Shown here piece after piece: positions 12,901 through 27,900 of a DNA stretch of 64,000 nt. The notes under the pieces were generated by a model that did no database searches, had not been told where the DNA came from, and saw nothing but the letters and a program-made list of their open reading frames with translations. Source of the stretch: Hemicentrotus pulcherrimus (Eukaryota; Echinodermata; Echinoidea; Camarodonta; Strongylocentrotidae). The stretch's first letter is position 1, and each line of letters starts with the position of its first letter. Location: the NCBI GenBank assembly GCA_003118195.1, contig BEXV01000513.1:26482-90481 (forward strand). The letters run 5' to 3'. A program made the position numbers and the translations under genes.

Positions 12901-15900
12901 TATTATTATTATGAATACTGATTACATAACTTTCATGAGCACGATACAAGTATTCGTCTCAATGGTTTTACAATTTGGGTCCGAATGACCCTTATCTGCA
13001 CATGCGCAAATTCTTATTACGAACTCGCTTATAGAGTTGCAGGGGAAATGATGTAACAGCAGAGTGGTGTAGTATCATAGATACAAATTAATTTATGTTC
13101 AACAGTTGTTTTATATGCCGCATCTTTCTTCAAAAACAAAGTAAAGCGCAATTTATGTGGCATATTAGATAATATTCCTTCAAGTGGGTTTGTATTTCTA
13201 ACTATTTTTTAACGACTTCAAACCACCAGTATAACATCTCAAATCCTCAAACTAGTTTGAAGCTCTAAAACTAATGTAATCATCTTCACACCATAATTTA
13301 TGGAATTTGTCTTGTTTACTTTTGACGTTTTTCAAATGTTATTTTACAGAATAACCAATTACTCTTGGTAGTTGTTTGTTTACCTGGCAGCAGCAGGTAT
13401 TTCATGACTAAGTTGAAGATAATTGTCTTCCTTTATTTCGCCTAAGTTCACACGTTAATATTTGTAATCGATGCACCACTACTTTAAAGAAGAATAACCA
13501 AGTGGCTAGTGATCAACTGTATAATGAATAAATATATATACACATAACCTTTAATACGTGGTACATTAACATGACATCTATTTATAACCCTAAATGGAAC
13601 ATTAACAGGACACCATAACAACTGGTATATTACCCTAACCCAAACCCTAAATAAAAAAATAAAAAATATGAATAATTAAACTAATGACTAATGATTAAAC
13701 CTATTGTTTTTCGGGGAGGCCTTTAAGGTTCCTCTGCCTGCAAATATCCTGCTAATGACCATGTCTACTTAATGNNNNNNNNNNNNNNNNNNNNNNNNNN
13801 NNNNNNNNNNNNNNNNNNNNNNNNNNNNNNNNNNNNNNNNNNNNNNNNNNNNNNNNNNNNNNNNNNNNNNNNNNNNNNNNNNNNNNNNNNNNNNNNNNNN
13901 NNNNNNNNNNNNNNNNNNNNNNNNNNNNNNNNNNNNNNNNNNNNNNNNNNNNNNNNNNNNNNNNNNNNNNNNNNNNNNNNNNNNNNNNNNNNNNNNNNNN
14001 NNNNNNNNNNNNNNNNNNNNNNNNNNNNNNNNNNNNNNNNNNNNNNNNNNNNNNNNNNNNNNNNNNNNNNNNNNNNNNNNNNNNNNNNNNNNNNNNNNNN
14101 NNNNNNNNNNNNNNNNNNNNNNNNNNNNNNNNNNNNNNNNNNNNNNNNNNNNNNNNNNNNNNNNNNNNNNNNNNNNNNNNNNNNNNNNNNNNNNNNNNNN
14201 NNNNNNNNNNNNNNNNNNNNNNNNNNNNNNNNNNNNNNNNNNNNNNNNNNNNNNNNNNNNNNNNNNNNNNNNNNNNNNNNNNNNNNNNNNNNNNNNNNNN
14301 NNNNNNNNNNNNNNNNNNNNNNNNNNNNNNNNNNNNNNNNNNNNNNNNNNNNNNNNNNNNNNNNNNNNNNNNNNNNNNNNNNNNNNNNNNNNNNNNNNNN
14401 NNNNNNNNNNNNNNNNNNNNNNNNNNNNNNNNNNNNNNNNNNNNNNNNNNNNNNNNNNNNNNNNNNNNNNNNNNNNNNNNNNNNNNNNNNNNNNNNNNNN
14501 NNNNNNNNNNNNNNNNNNNNNNNNNNNNNNNNNNNNNNNNNNNNNNNNNNNNNNNNNNNNNNNNNNNNNNNNNNNNNNNNNNNNNNNNNNNNNNNNNNNN
14601 NNNNNNNNNNNNNNNNNNNNNNNNNNNCCCCCCCCCCCAAAAAAAAAAGAAGAAAACACAACAACAACAACATGTTAATCGTATTTAAGAACCATTACAA
14701 AACTCAATTTAATTTCTATAGGAATATCTACCGAGGTGGAATTAGATTTGTATTGATTAAATGGCGGGAGCTGCATGTGAAAGGCACAGTCATTTCAAGT
14801 CTCTATAACGAGGTCTATAATTCTAAGATATCATTTGCACCTTGAATTAATTCCAATCAATTCGATTTCAAAGAAGCTTTTATTAATTAATGACTGGCAG
14901 TAAGAAATTGAATTGTACATGTTTTTGTTTTTTTACAGTGCAAGTAAAATATGATATTTATACAAATTGCAACAAAAGTTAAATAAAAAATTGTTGATAA
15001 AAGCATTATCATTGAATGGAGCTCTTAACTTCGCACTGGCTTACAATCACGAGCGACATCGTATTCGGGTGAATAAATAGATTGCAATAATGATGTTAAT
15101 AAATCTTTAAAGTAAATAAAAGGCTGTTGATAAAACATTATTATTGAATGGAGCTCTTTGCTTATAGCACTGGTTAACAAGTAACAACCATCAGCAACAT
15201 CATATTCGGCAACATGCAATTTTTCATCACGTAGACAACGTTGTATAAACAACACTAAAAAGGTCGTCTCACGTGGTCTTGTGTGTCCCCCATGGGGGTT
15301 TGTTCACCCCCATCTACAATAATCCACGAACCCTATTGATGATATGTATTTAGTGCAATAAAGCCCTCCAAATCCCGGTCAGGGGGGAAGAAATTGAAGT
15401 GGAAAGATCAAATCGCGAAGAGGGATCGGAAATAAATGGGTTCGATCAATATGATAATCCCGGTTTTTTCGTCACGAATATAAACTGGATTTCATATTAG
15501 GGGTAACCCCGTGCTCAGAGATAAAGAACAAACGTCAATCACAGATAGAACCTGTTTAAGTAGATTCTTAGGGCTTAGTATATTTATTGGAAGTGTAGCA
15601 ATACTCAAAAAAATACAGGGTGACTCTTGTAAAGCCATTGTTAAAGAATTAGGCTACAACAACACAAAACAATATGTTGTTTTCGCGACGAGTAGAAAAT
15701 ATCATTTTCTTACTTCATCTGGCTAGCTTATTTCTTTTCACGGCGTAATCTAGTAAGGAAATATTAGACTATTATTAACGGCTTGAGATAACTTGCTGCC
15801 CGTTTATCACAATGAGAAAACATTTTTTTCGAAAGTAATTTTGGGATGGCTGCAAATAACGTACCTACATCAGACGGACGGAAAGATGCATATTCTCGAG

Positions 15901-18900
15901 GTACTTGTATCTTGCATTTGATAATTAAAATGAAAATTTATATTTTGTTTCGGAATCTTCATTAGCAGGGAAGGTACTCTGGAGGATTTGTAGTGGGCTA
16001 GAAGTTATATTTAGGTTCAGAAGAAATAGTTGTTATCAGTAAAACTGTAAAAATCGAGGAATTATTGTCTATTCTATAAGCAGTTGTTAACATAAAACAA
16101 ATTGCAGACTTTTTTTCTTCTGTCCCGTTTTTGGCAGATTTTGCTTCCTCTCGGCAACTCCCCCCTCCCCCCACCCATCTCTCCTCCACCCTCATTCTCA
16201 TTTTCCTTTGAAGGAAACACGCGGTGGGCTTCATGGTTTAGGGCCAAAGGATGTAACAACTGGTTTCCTGTCAATATAAATCCCAACATAGCTTCGAAAA
16301 AGCCAGTGTAAAATGCCTCTTCATGCAAGAGCATCAACATTTCCGTTCCCTTAAGACTACCTTTGCTCGAACACCAAATTTTTTTTCACAGACTTCCAGT
16401 AGAACAGCGTATAGAATATTAAATGTTACTGCTTACTTTACCGTTTACTTCATTACCTTGTCCCTTCATATATTTCCTGTCTCATTCATCTTCCTGTAAC
16501 TATTATGTCTCACGTCTTCTATATCCGTGAACCTTAAACTACTCATATAATCCAGAACAACGAGGCACTGGGTGACATAACATGTATTACTGCTACACCC
16601 CTGCTCAGTAATCATACCCCGAAAAATATCATTAACATCCGCTCAAAAACGTCCTCAAAAATAGACAAAAAGTCCTCAAAAATCGAAAAACTATCTGAAA
16701 TCAAAATATTTTAACTCATTTCCTTACTTTTCGCAATGTTAACAATTCACGGATATAACTTGTAATTTGTTTAACTGTTTTGACGAGTCTTTTGTATATT
16801 GTTCGGCGCCTTGAGGCTTTCCTTTTTAAATTTGTATGTGCGCATTAGAAATCTGCGCTTTTCATCTTCATAATCCATGATTATCATTATCATTAGTATG
16901 TATCGGCAACAATATTTGTCATTACTCATGTGCTTTAATATCCTGCAGGATGTATAAGAGGTCGATTAGAGCCCTAAGGAATCAAACACATAACATAGAA
17001 TCTAATTAGCGATCCCTGGTAATAAAATCTCATTTTCATCCTTCTTTTATCTTTGTCTCGGCATCACATTATTTCCACCATTGTCATGAAATGCACTCAT
17101 CATTTTTTGTTTTCCTTTTTTCGTTTTGTTTACCCTCATCCTGTTGGTGTATTCATTTTCCTATTCGGATTTCATTTCCGAGTGGCTCCCGCTCCTTCAC
17201 TGTTACATATTACATTTATTGGCTCGTGTTATATTTCAATTTGAACCAGATTCTGGAACCAAGTCAAGTTGAACAAAGGGCTATGTCCCAGTCACACCAA
17301 GGAGACCGACCCCCAGCCCGTCTAAAGACCGAACAAATTAATACATTACCCCCTAAATAGCCAATAATAGGTCGATGTGGAGTTGGTTTGGCGGTAAGAC
17401 TGAAGTATCAACTCATATATCGACTCGTCCTCCTTTTTTTAAACTCGACTCATGACCTAGTTTGAACACAGAAGTTGGCGTGGTGGGCTTAAGTATTCAG
17501 TAGAATTCGGGCCTCTGAGGATTACAGTGTTACTTTTAAATATCAATTGGGATTAGTAATGTCATTGCCATAACATTTTCCAGGCGGAGGAACTGTGCGT
17601 TATGAATATTTTATTCAATAACAAACACGTAGGCCCGTATTCACAACGGAGGTTTGTGGACAAACCAGGTTTGATCAAACCAAGGTTTGTACAAACCTTG
17701 GTTTGAGCTCAAACTAGGTTTGTCCACAAACCCATCCCACAAAGGAAGGTTTGTACAAACCTAGGTTTGAGGACAAACCTTGCTTTGTGAATTCGGGCCG
17801 TAGTGAATACAACATCTGAAAGAGGGGAGTTGTGCATGACATGAGGGTGTTTTGAACCAGTCATCCAGGGATTGAAATTGCCCTACGAAATAAATTCAAA
17901 AAGGAAAGCACAGATTAAGAAATGGAACTCATTTTGCGATGGATTTTTCCTCGAAGATTTTTTAATTCAAATTTACGATACGGGTTTTTTATCTTAATTT
18001 ACGATACGGGTATGTCACAAAAGGGACATGTTTCGTGCGTGATTCCAGCCTTCACCCTGTCTCCAATTAACAGATAATTAACTCTCCAAATGATGTAGCT
18101 GTTTGTCAATGGTCAACGGACAAGGGATAGTTGTCAAAGAGAATAATTGTTGTCAAGGCATCGGGGAAAGGCCTGCCGCACAACAGGCGGGAAACGTCGA
18201 TCAAAATGAAGCAATAATGAAGCGATCGCCTGGGCCCCGGGACGAAGACGCACGGGCTACGTTTTGTTTTATCAGAATGTTAAAGACAGCGCTGAATCAA
18301 CAGCGAGGGGCAACTCTATTTCCAGTTGTTGCTGCGAGCTATGAGTTGGTATGTTTGGCCCCAGAGCTAGAAGCCAAACGTTGCAACCGCGAAATGAATT
18401 CTCCACCCAGAGAAACACTCTCAAAGACTATCTTGCAGCAATACGTCATCTTCTCACGCTGGTAATAAGCGTTGACTTCCCTGCGTTCAACACGTGCCCG
18501 TTAATTGTCACATTGAGTTCAATTGAACCGGTTTTATAGCTACATTTTACGATATCACTGATTGAATATGCCTCGGAAGATGTGAGACAGTAATTCAAAA
18601 TATAACAAACCCTTGTTTTTGCTCTCGTCCGTTGATTTGTACAATGGTAAACGGTTTCGTTAGTACTTATACGATGGTGAACTTCAAGTGCTTATCATCT
18701 ATGAAAATGCCATTATCTGCAATGCCCATTGCACGTGAGGCATCGATTGTTTGACGTATAACTGCGCCAGCGACTGCTACAGTATTGACGAGCCATGCGA
18801 AAGAGACATCTTAATTAATGCACAATTAAAAGTGCAGGCATAGCTTTGAATTATACAGGCGTACACTCGCTATATGATAAATCAATGAATGTAAGAACTT

Positions 18901-21900
18901 CACTTTTATTTCACCCTGAGTCCTATTTTTTCAAGTTAGGCCTATCTGCATGTAAAAAGGGATTTATAGAAAGCAATGATGATATCAACAGAAAGAATAT
19001 CAATATTATAATTAAGAAGTGAAGAAAGAACAGTACCAATATTATTTTCTGTGGGTAATTGTGTGGATTTGAAGAAAGAAGAGATTGGAGTTGAAGAATC
19101 ACAGAGGGGCAAGAGTGGTTGAACAAATCGACCAACAAAGCCCTCACCACCTCTAATGGTAGAGACATCTGCTGTTGTGCTCCCAGTAAGCGGTCAAGAT
19201 GGCATGAAGGACTCTTCACCAATCTGGAAGACCATTACACTTCAGGCTGAACCCTACCCCTAAAACCCTGCAAGCATCCTCCACGGGGATGGTAATTGTA
19301 TATTGCTCAACTTTTCCTTCTCAGAAAAAGTAAGATAATAGTTTAAATGACGTTTGAGAACAAAGTTCAATGGCATGATTGAAATTTGACTGGTCACCAG
19401 GGAGAACTGGTGAAAAACTCGCTAAGATTATATAGACCGATGAATGCACTGGCTCACGCCCCAGTACCAAACCCTCCCCCGTAGGGAATGGCAATAGGGA
19501 ACTTACTAATTTCAATGTATTGGGCGCAATAACTCAGGTGGTTGCTTAATTGTGTATTCATACCTATAGACAGCTCTCTCTTGCATCTCTATCATGGTAA
19601 TAATACTTTCCCACTCATGATATGTTTGCTGCCAGATAATTGTTTTAAGATGAAGCAAACGTTTACTTAACTTAATAAATGAAAGCAATGTTGTCAGAGG
19701 TTCATACTATACTCTCAAGATCACAACATTTATACGAAAAGAGTTTAACAAACGTTCAATACAATTGGGTCGTTTGTAAGTTCTAACAAGTACCATGAAT
19801 ACAATATCATTTTGGGAATTAGACTATAGGCGATTCAAATAATGCAAAGAGATAATGAGTGGAGAAGGATGAAGGAGGTTAGTATCGATCATCTTCTTTC
19901 CACGTTACCTTTACACTTCTATCTTTATTTATCTATCTCTATCTCTCTCTCTGTCTCTCTAGTTCTTTCTATCATTCAATTTCTTCGGCGTACACGGAGA
20001 CGGTCATTTGCACCAGTGGCCTTTTGCTACTGCAATGGACAAAATGTATACATTCATAGTCGCACTAATTTCATTTTTGACTAAATCTTTGCAACATAAA
20101 CAGTACTCTGACAGATGTTTGCATGGTCTTATTTTACCCTCGTTTTATGATTTACGACATACATATTTCAGGCTAAACTTATATGAAAATGTTATTCGTT
20201 CAAATATACTAATTATATCTATATCTAACTCGAGGTTAATACATAATCTTAATGATACATGCAAAAGCGTCTGATACTTCAACGAACACTTTGTCGGGCA
20301 TCTCGCATATTTGAGGTGTTTTCCCCCATCTCATTGACACCATAAGGTGATCTAAATCTCATAGTTGTTTGGGCAGACTTGTTCCTTTCAAATACAGTCC
20401 ATTTTTTTGGTCTGTTTCTTCGATGATTCTTTTAAAGTCATATCCGTAAAGAAGAGCGACAACCGAGTATATGGCTGATATATACATTACATGTACTGTA
20501 TAAGGAAAAACTATATGATTTCATTAAACTTTATTAAATTTTAAAAATCCCCACAAGGGCGGTATTTTAGTTTTACCCATGATTAGCTAATTAGGCCAAA
20601 GAAAAGTTTTATTTATGTTCCGAAATTAGATAAATCTGATGGATTGTCTTGTTGGTGCTGTGCCTTGATTATATTTAAGGTAAGGCGATGGAAATTGACA
20701 TCTTTGTTACGAATTCCTTAAACATGTGATGTGACCTTTACTTTTTTATGTATTCAACCTTTTCCATATGCAGCTGACCTACTAAAGTCTACCTCAAAAT
20801 CTACGTCGACAAGAAAACGAATGAATGTTTATGACTTGAAAAACGGACTTCTTAAAAACGCACCCATTAAAAAATCAGAACTTTCTCTGATCACGATCTT
20901 ATCACGTCTCTGGATCTGTTGGTGACGACACGAGGTGATGATTGAAATTCAGGGCAATTGAAATTCTAGCAATTCGATCTTTTAGGGGGCATGATGTAAC
21001 ACAGGGCTTTCCTCCTGGAAGGTAATGTGTCCCAGAAAGGGCCTCCGTATGAAAGTCCAATTAATGGTCATGGACTCAGGGAACTTTGATGCAAGATGTA
21101 TACAGGGTGCTGCAATGACATTGTTTAACATTATATTATTCCACCAGCTTGACATAATTGTATTTGCTGACGTTACTATATCACGTGACAGCACAGACCT
21201 GTTGAAGAGCAGTCTCTGACTGGAACAATTATGTAAAGGTGCATGTATTGAAAAAAATCCGTCAGGGTTTACTCAAAATATTCTTATATCTAAGAGGCAC
21301 ATTCATGGATGCCAGGTTTACAAACCCCCTCACTCTAAAAGGAAATAAAACGTATAACATACAAATAGATAAAATAACTTAATAAATTCGGCAATCAACA
21401 AGAAAGGCTTCAAACAACCTCTCTTTTTAAAATGTTTACAAACGTGAAAGAAAAACAAGAAAGTTGAGAGTTGAAAATATAAATACAGTTATCCAACTGC
21501 GCGACGCCATTTCATTTTTATAATCAAATTTGTATTGGCTGATATGGATTGGACAAAATGGCCAAATCAATCATATCAGCAAACATATTTCGTCAAAGAA
21601 AGGCTTCAACTCTGCAAACGAATACTGTCCATCCATACGCGAATCTTTGGAAGCAATCTGGCCAGAGTTTACATACTTCGGCCTCTACAAATGCTGAATT
21701 CGATTGCCCCTGCCCCTGCCCTTTCATTTTTACGTTCTTCTAACACCATAAGTGCTTGGCTTTGAAGAGCCTGACAGAACTTATGTTAGCAGAACACTCA
21801 TATTTAAAGCCTCTAGAAAAGACAATTGTATTGATATATTTAAACTTATTGAATCTATTAACAGGTTTTGACGTCATAGTGTATGTCAATTGAAATTAAT

Positions 21901-24900
21901 TCTATTTTTTTGTGTGGTTTGATTCAACAAACGTTTAATTTCCCTCAGGGAGACATTTAATCGTCTGTGCTGTGTCTTTCGGCGCATCATCAACGGCTGC
22001 ACGGTTTGGGAGAATATCTTATTGCATGAACCGCTAGCTAGCGAGAGATTGACATCTACATTGTATTAAGTAATATCCTGTTAATTCAGACCTCTACATC
22101 ACAAGTGACAATTCAGTTCTCGAACATTTCCAAAGCATTCAATTTTAGATGGAAAATGGGTCAACCTCAATTTGTGGTAATTACTAGGTCTTATATTTTT
22201 TCAATAACAAGATGATGACACAATAATACACGGTCAATCAATAGCATGAAAGCTAGTGATGGTTGTGAATCTGACTAATTATGTACCGATGTCGAATGCA
22301 TTGCCTGCTGCAAGGAACAGAACATTTCTAACTCGTTTTGAATTAACGACTATAAGAGGTTGAGGTAGAAAGATAGTGGTTCGCAAAATTTGCCGCATCA
22401 TACAATCTGGAGTAGATATTGAACTAGTACGACTTTAATGCGTCGACTTGTTATAATAATTATAATAATCATCCTCTTTTAAAGTCCACTCCAAATTTAT
22501 TAAACCGAAAATGGAAATCCTTTTTGCTCAATTAAATGTGAGCCCGGCAGCCACTGAGCAGCGCCAGATCGACGTTTCTCTATCCCTTATTGTTGAACGC
22601 CAAACAAGGTAGCAGCAACTCCTATATATCCCGTCTTTTAACGTCTTTTGGTATGACGCGACTGGGGTTCGAACCCACGATATCCCGGTTGTGAGGCGGA
22701 CGCTCTACTGGCTGAGCCAATACACCGGCTATTACGAGTCTTACAAGATTAACGGGTATGGCACAACTTGTTGATCGTGGTCTTAGCCTAAATTTTTCTT
22801 TTTTAAGTAAAAGTTTTCATTAATTAACAATCTAAATTGAATCGAAAACTTTACACCATATAATTATTTTTTTGTCCACTAATAACCTAAAACTTTTGTT
22901 TATAATAATTACCGGAAGCGCAAATTTAATCAACGTATTTCCCGTAAAAATGCGACGATGTTAGAGCTAGCAAGATTTGTTGTTGATGATGCATCAAGGC
23001 TCTAAACGGATCATTGTCATGTTTGGTGCAGGGTCGCTTAAAGAATTCCAATTAGCCGGTCAACACCCTCTGTACCGTGTGTGTGATTAGCTAGCCTGGT
23101 CATAATGTGACTGCAACAGTTTTCGCGCTCTAAACCTCCCGTTAAGCCTCGCAAATAGCCGCTGGGTGTGATCGATTATGGGGATCGGGTGAACCTGGTG
23201 CTGATGATGACTGGTTAACCTCTGTCATCATCCGACTAGTAACAGCTGCCTCAATGTCACCGACCCATTACCAATCCTGCTCTCACTTTACACACCATTG
23301 AGAAAGATAGCGGGCGCGCGTATTAGCCGCACGATGAAGGACAGTGGCGTTTAGTTTCCCCAATTACACATCCGTTCAACTGGCAACATGCTTGGTCACA
23401 GAGTAGAAGGGATGAGTCGCACGTGCGCCGCCGTTAAAGAATGTGCCAAGTGTTTTTTTTTTTCCTGTAGCGAGTGGCTGTATATCATGAATCATACGTG
23501 AGAAATCCACTGTGTCCTGAATGTCATGACTAAAAATAGATCCATGGCCTGAAGTGTGAAACTGTCATTAAAAATAATTACATACGGATGATGCGAAGAT
23601 TTTTATAACACACCTGTCAAACTTGACAAAATTCTTCTTTCACAAAATGAAATCAAGTGATAATTCCGAGAAAGAAATCTGTCAAAATTCATTTTTGTGA
23701 GAGATCGAGCAGTGATACCCGCCAACTGCTTTAATAAAGGTTCTGAAACATTGGAATTCAGGGTCATGATTGCCGAGCCACATATCTTTCCTCGGCCTGC
23801 TTATTATTAAAGAGACATTTTGCCACATTAAATTTTTACGACATGTTGACTCTTTTACTAAGGCCGGCTCTGGGTCTTGCCTCTTTCGTCCCAGCTGGTT
23901 CAAGACTTTCACCTTGATCTTGTTCTTTCTACAAGCCTCATGAAGGCACGATGGTCGTGGTCGAGTAGTGATCTCGAAACCAAGTCGATGGGCTAGTGAT
24001 CTTTGTCATGTTTGGTAAAGCACTAACGCTCATTTAATTTAGCAAGACCTTCGGAAAGGACTCAAAGCCGTTATGGTTACAAGAATGAATATGCTTTCTA
24101 AGCAGTCATGTTAAACAACCAACAACAACAAAAAACAGCAAGGTTTTATTATTCCAAGAAATCATGATGTCTCTTAATATGAGGATACTTCCGAATTAAT
24201 CATTACCATTGCCGACACTAGCATAGGTGGTGTTCAGTTCTTTAATTGCTGGTGCTCGTTTGACTGGTATTTATTAATTTCTGACAATCATTTTATCTTT
24301 TCATAAAATAAGCTATTCCTTCTTTTGTTTCTGCTTAATACAAAGCGAAAGTGTTGGCGATATTCATTTCATTTTTTTTTTCCTAATTTGTTTCGTTATG
24401 CATTTAGCATCTACAAATATTATATGCATAAAACGCAAAATATATGTTACACTTTCAGTCTTCATCTTTGTCATATTGCAACCTAAGAAAAATAATGAAA
24501 AGTTTTAGTGTAGTGTAAAACCAAATTCAGAAGATGAATCAGAATTCTTGAAATCCTATTGCTTTCTGTCCAAACAAGAAGCTGTAGATTATGCAGCCTT
24601 ATTACCATATAAATTGATCTTGTTTCTGGGTTAGTAAAAATATCCTTAGTTTTCAAGGAGGACCCATCACAAAGAAGCTGGAACATTCGACAGAAATGTA
24701 GAGAAAGCTGCAATTTGAATTACAAATCCTGTAATTATAGTTTATTGTACTGAGATTAGCTAATATGGATTGCAGTAGTTAGTCAAACGCTTTTTAGGGG
24801 GTGTCCAGAGAATCAACGTTTTTGTCTTCATATCTTCTGTAACCTGTCATTTTGACAACATTTTTCATTAAAAAGTTAACTGAATATCACTGGGCTATCA

Positions 24901-27900
24901 GTCTGAAGTAAAATGTCAACTTCTTCAAATTTCTTATTCCCATTATCCCCTCACGTCTTCATATGCATTACTGTCTTCTTTGAAAATAAGATAAATTTAA
25001 AAGAATACAAAATATATCGTCCAATCTCCCCTAACTAAAAATCCAACTAGTGTTGAGTAGGTAAGGTCGGCACAAATACAAATCGATGGATTAGCATTAA
25101 AGTCAATTCCAGCACGGCGGCCATTTTAAAAAATATATCCAAATATTGAATAATAAATCAATTCATGAAGGATCCTATACTTCCTTAATCCGAAAAACTT
25201 GAACAAAATATATTGAAACAAAATACCGGAGCTTATTTGAGTAGATGAGAATTTGTGGGGATGACGACGTCTCGCCTCCCTCTCTCACCATGTTTGAAAA
25301 TGTACAATAACTATAATAGTAATACAATACGTCGGGGGGGGGGGGGGNNNNNNNNNNNNNNNNNNNATTTTTATTCATCCTGTACGCTACTTGGAAAAAC
25401 CTAGTCAATCATTTAAGGCAGCGATTATCACACTTACGTGTAAATCTTATTGACTGAACAAATAAGAAAATATTATTTGTATTTTCCTTTAGCTTGAGGT
25501 AAGTAAGATTACCATTTGTGTACAGGAATTCATTAGATGGTTACGAAAGCCGAAGTAATACTATGAGTCAAAGCTTTGTGTTCTCAGGAGAAAAAAAAGC
25601 CGCTTCATGCCTTTATCAACCCGAGTTTCAAAAATGATTCGACATCATGGAATGTAGAATGATCCGGATAAATTATTTCGGCTTGATTCTCTTTAGGCAT
25701 TTCCCGATTAGTTATTAGTTATTTCATAATTTCGTTCAATGAATTTCCAAAGATCTTACCAATATATCTCTGTTATATTTCCTGCATTTCTTTATGCATT
25801 CGCCTCTGACGAGGTGGATCATCTTTCAACCTTGATGCACTTTCCAGGCAGCTAGCTACCACATTTCACGGTTATATGCAAAGTTTGGAGCTTTGGCAGT
25901 ATATGATTCAGAATCAATTACGACATTTTTTTACCATACATGATGAATGCTACAAGTGCCATAGGCTGTCCATCTATTGCCCAAACAATTACATGGTCTC
26001 AGAGAGAAAATTGAATTGCACCAAATGGCATGGAAGCTTTAGGTCTATAGAAAAGGGAAAAGAAAAGGAATGGCAAATGCCACTTATCAGAAAAAGGGAA
26101 TGAAAGATAGAGACAGGAAGCTATTTAGAGAAAGCGAAAGAGAGGACACGAGAAAATTACATTCATAATTTCCTCTTTTACTTTCTCACTCTACCGTGCG
26201 TATGGGATTTTAAAAAATAGATGGAAGGCTCATTCGGTAAGGATTTGAGGATATACCGCCTGTAATGGACGTTACTGCTTTGGTTCAGACACTGGTCAGT
26301 GAAAAGACAATCTAACATCCAGTCCGTCCGACATCCATTCAAGAAAAGAAGGTGGTTGAACCAATGGCCCTTAAGGGCCGATCTAGGATTGTCGAATTCA
26401 AGGACAAAGAATGTTTAAAACAGCGTCCTAGATCACCTAAAGGCATAGCATAAATGTCCTTTTATGAAAAGGCACAAAGGCCATTTTCTCCTTGTATTCG
26501 ATGTAGGAAAGAGCCATATGTAGATCTATGTCTGAACCTGATTTAAGACGTAACTACCATTAAGGTGGACAATGTTCCGTATGTGAAGATTTAACATTCA
26601 ATTTGTTCATAACCATCTAACTTCACAATACATTTAACATCAAGGACTAATGCTGTTTATTAGATTAATGTTCTGATATATAAAAATAAGTAATGATATA
26701 ATGGCACTAAATAGATGCTCTATTTGAATAGTAATGAATAGGCGATTTTTTTTTGTTCACAATTTCTATATGATTATCATGAACATTATGATGAAATCAT
26801 TGTGTTCGTCCTCATTTATGCCATGTACTTAAAAAGACCAAGTTGAATTATTTTACAAGTGTAAAATAATCATCACCTCGTGTTTAAGCAGACTGTTTAA
26901 TGGTAACGTAGTTTCATCAGGGTCAACAAAAGGGAGGTAACAATCTTCCTGTATTAAAGTCGTTATACAAAAACGTCATATTATAAGTATCTAGATTTTA
27001 ATTTTAAGTACTAAGAGCTTTATAATTTCAGTTCTATTCCTCTTTTTGTTTCTACTTCAATAAACGTGTTGAGAATTACTAGTTTGAAAGAAGAAGAAAA
27101 AAACGACAGCAGAAAACCTAAATTTATTTTTCTTGTCACAATATGAAGCTTTGAGTGATCGGTATTGTTCAAGTTTAACGTGTTACGATGAGTCAAGCGC
27201 AGTGCCCATCGAGATCCTTAAGCTCGAATGGACAATTTTTCCTGAGAGTATTTTCTTTTATTCAACCGTATGCTGATGCATCGTTTCCACGTTACTGTGT
27301 GTTTGAAAGCATACCAGGTCTAATTCACTTGACGCAAACAATATTCTGGTAATTTACAACACGATACTATGATATTTCTTTGACAGCCTGTTAGGCAAAA
27401 TACAAATTGGATCTTTCAGTGGTTGCTAATAGAGTATATCGTTGAGTTTTTTTTAAAGGGAAGTGTTTGACGTGTCTAAACGTATGCGAGGTCAAAGCTT
27501 GACTTATAGATGAAAATTTAATATAGACAATAACGTATAAGTATGTATTTATGGTATATATGTAGAAAGAGAGAAAAAGAGAGGGTGAGAAAATAGGATG
27601 CATTGCATAATGTTACCTTTCACCCTTATCTCTCCTTCTTTCTTTCTCTCTCTCTCTCTCTCTCTCTCTTTAAGAGTTTTTATTTCTCTTCTTTTCCACT
27701 GCAAGCATGAGACGATATTGATTTGCAAATCTCGTGACAAAAATATCTTTTTTGAAGAATTTCACTATTAATGTAATATGGCATGACAAAAATCATCTTT
27801 CAACTTTCGAAAGAACTACACCTGGACCGGTTTATAAGTAGACAAGAAAGTAGTGACCATCACGACCGACGTGCATCTCTGTAAAAATAACACTCCATTA

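Noticed and set aside
13765..14845. Open frames of about 300-360 residues on both strands
   Set aside because: They consist of N; only a few real codons at the edges exist.
18103..18465. 120-residue plus-strand frame
   Set aside because: No recognisable domain or splice context. The less AT-rich composition alone lengthens frames. Kept only as a composition patch.
22656..22730. tRNA gene on the minus strand
   Set aside because: Good Pol III boxes but no clean cloverleaf, and it is continuous with a SINE body and ATT tail.
25490..25505. Acceptor and donor only 6 bases apart on the plus strand (tttcctttag-CTTGAG-gtaagt), a micro-exon or recursive splice site
   Set aside because: It is on the strand opposite to the only gene spanning it, so it is most likely chance.
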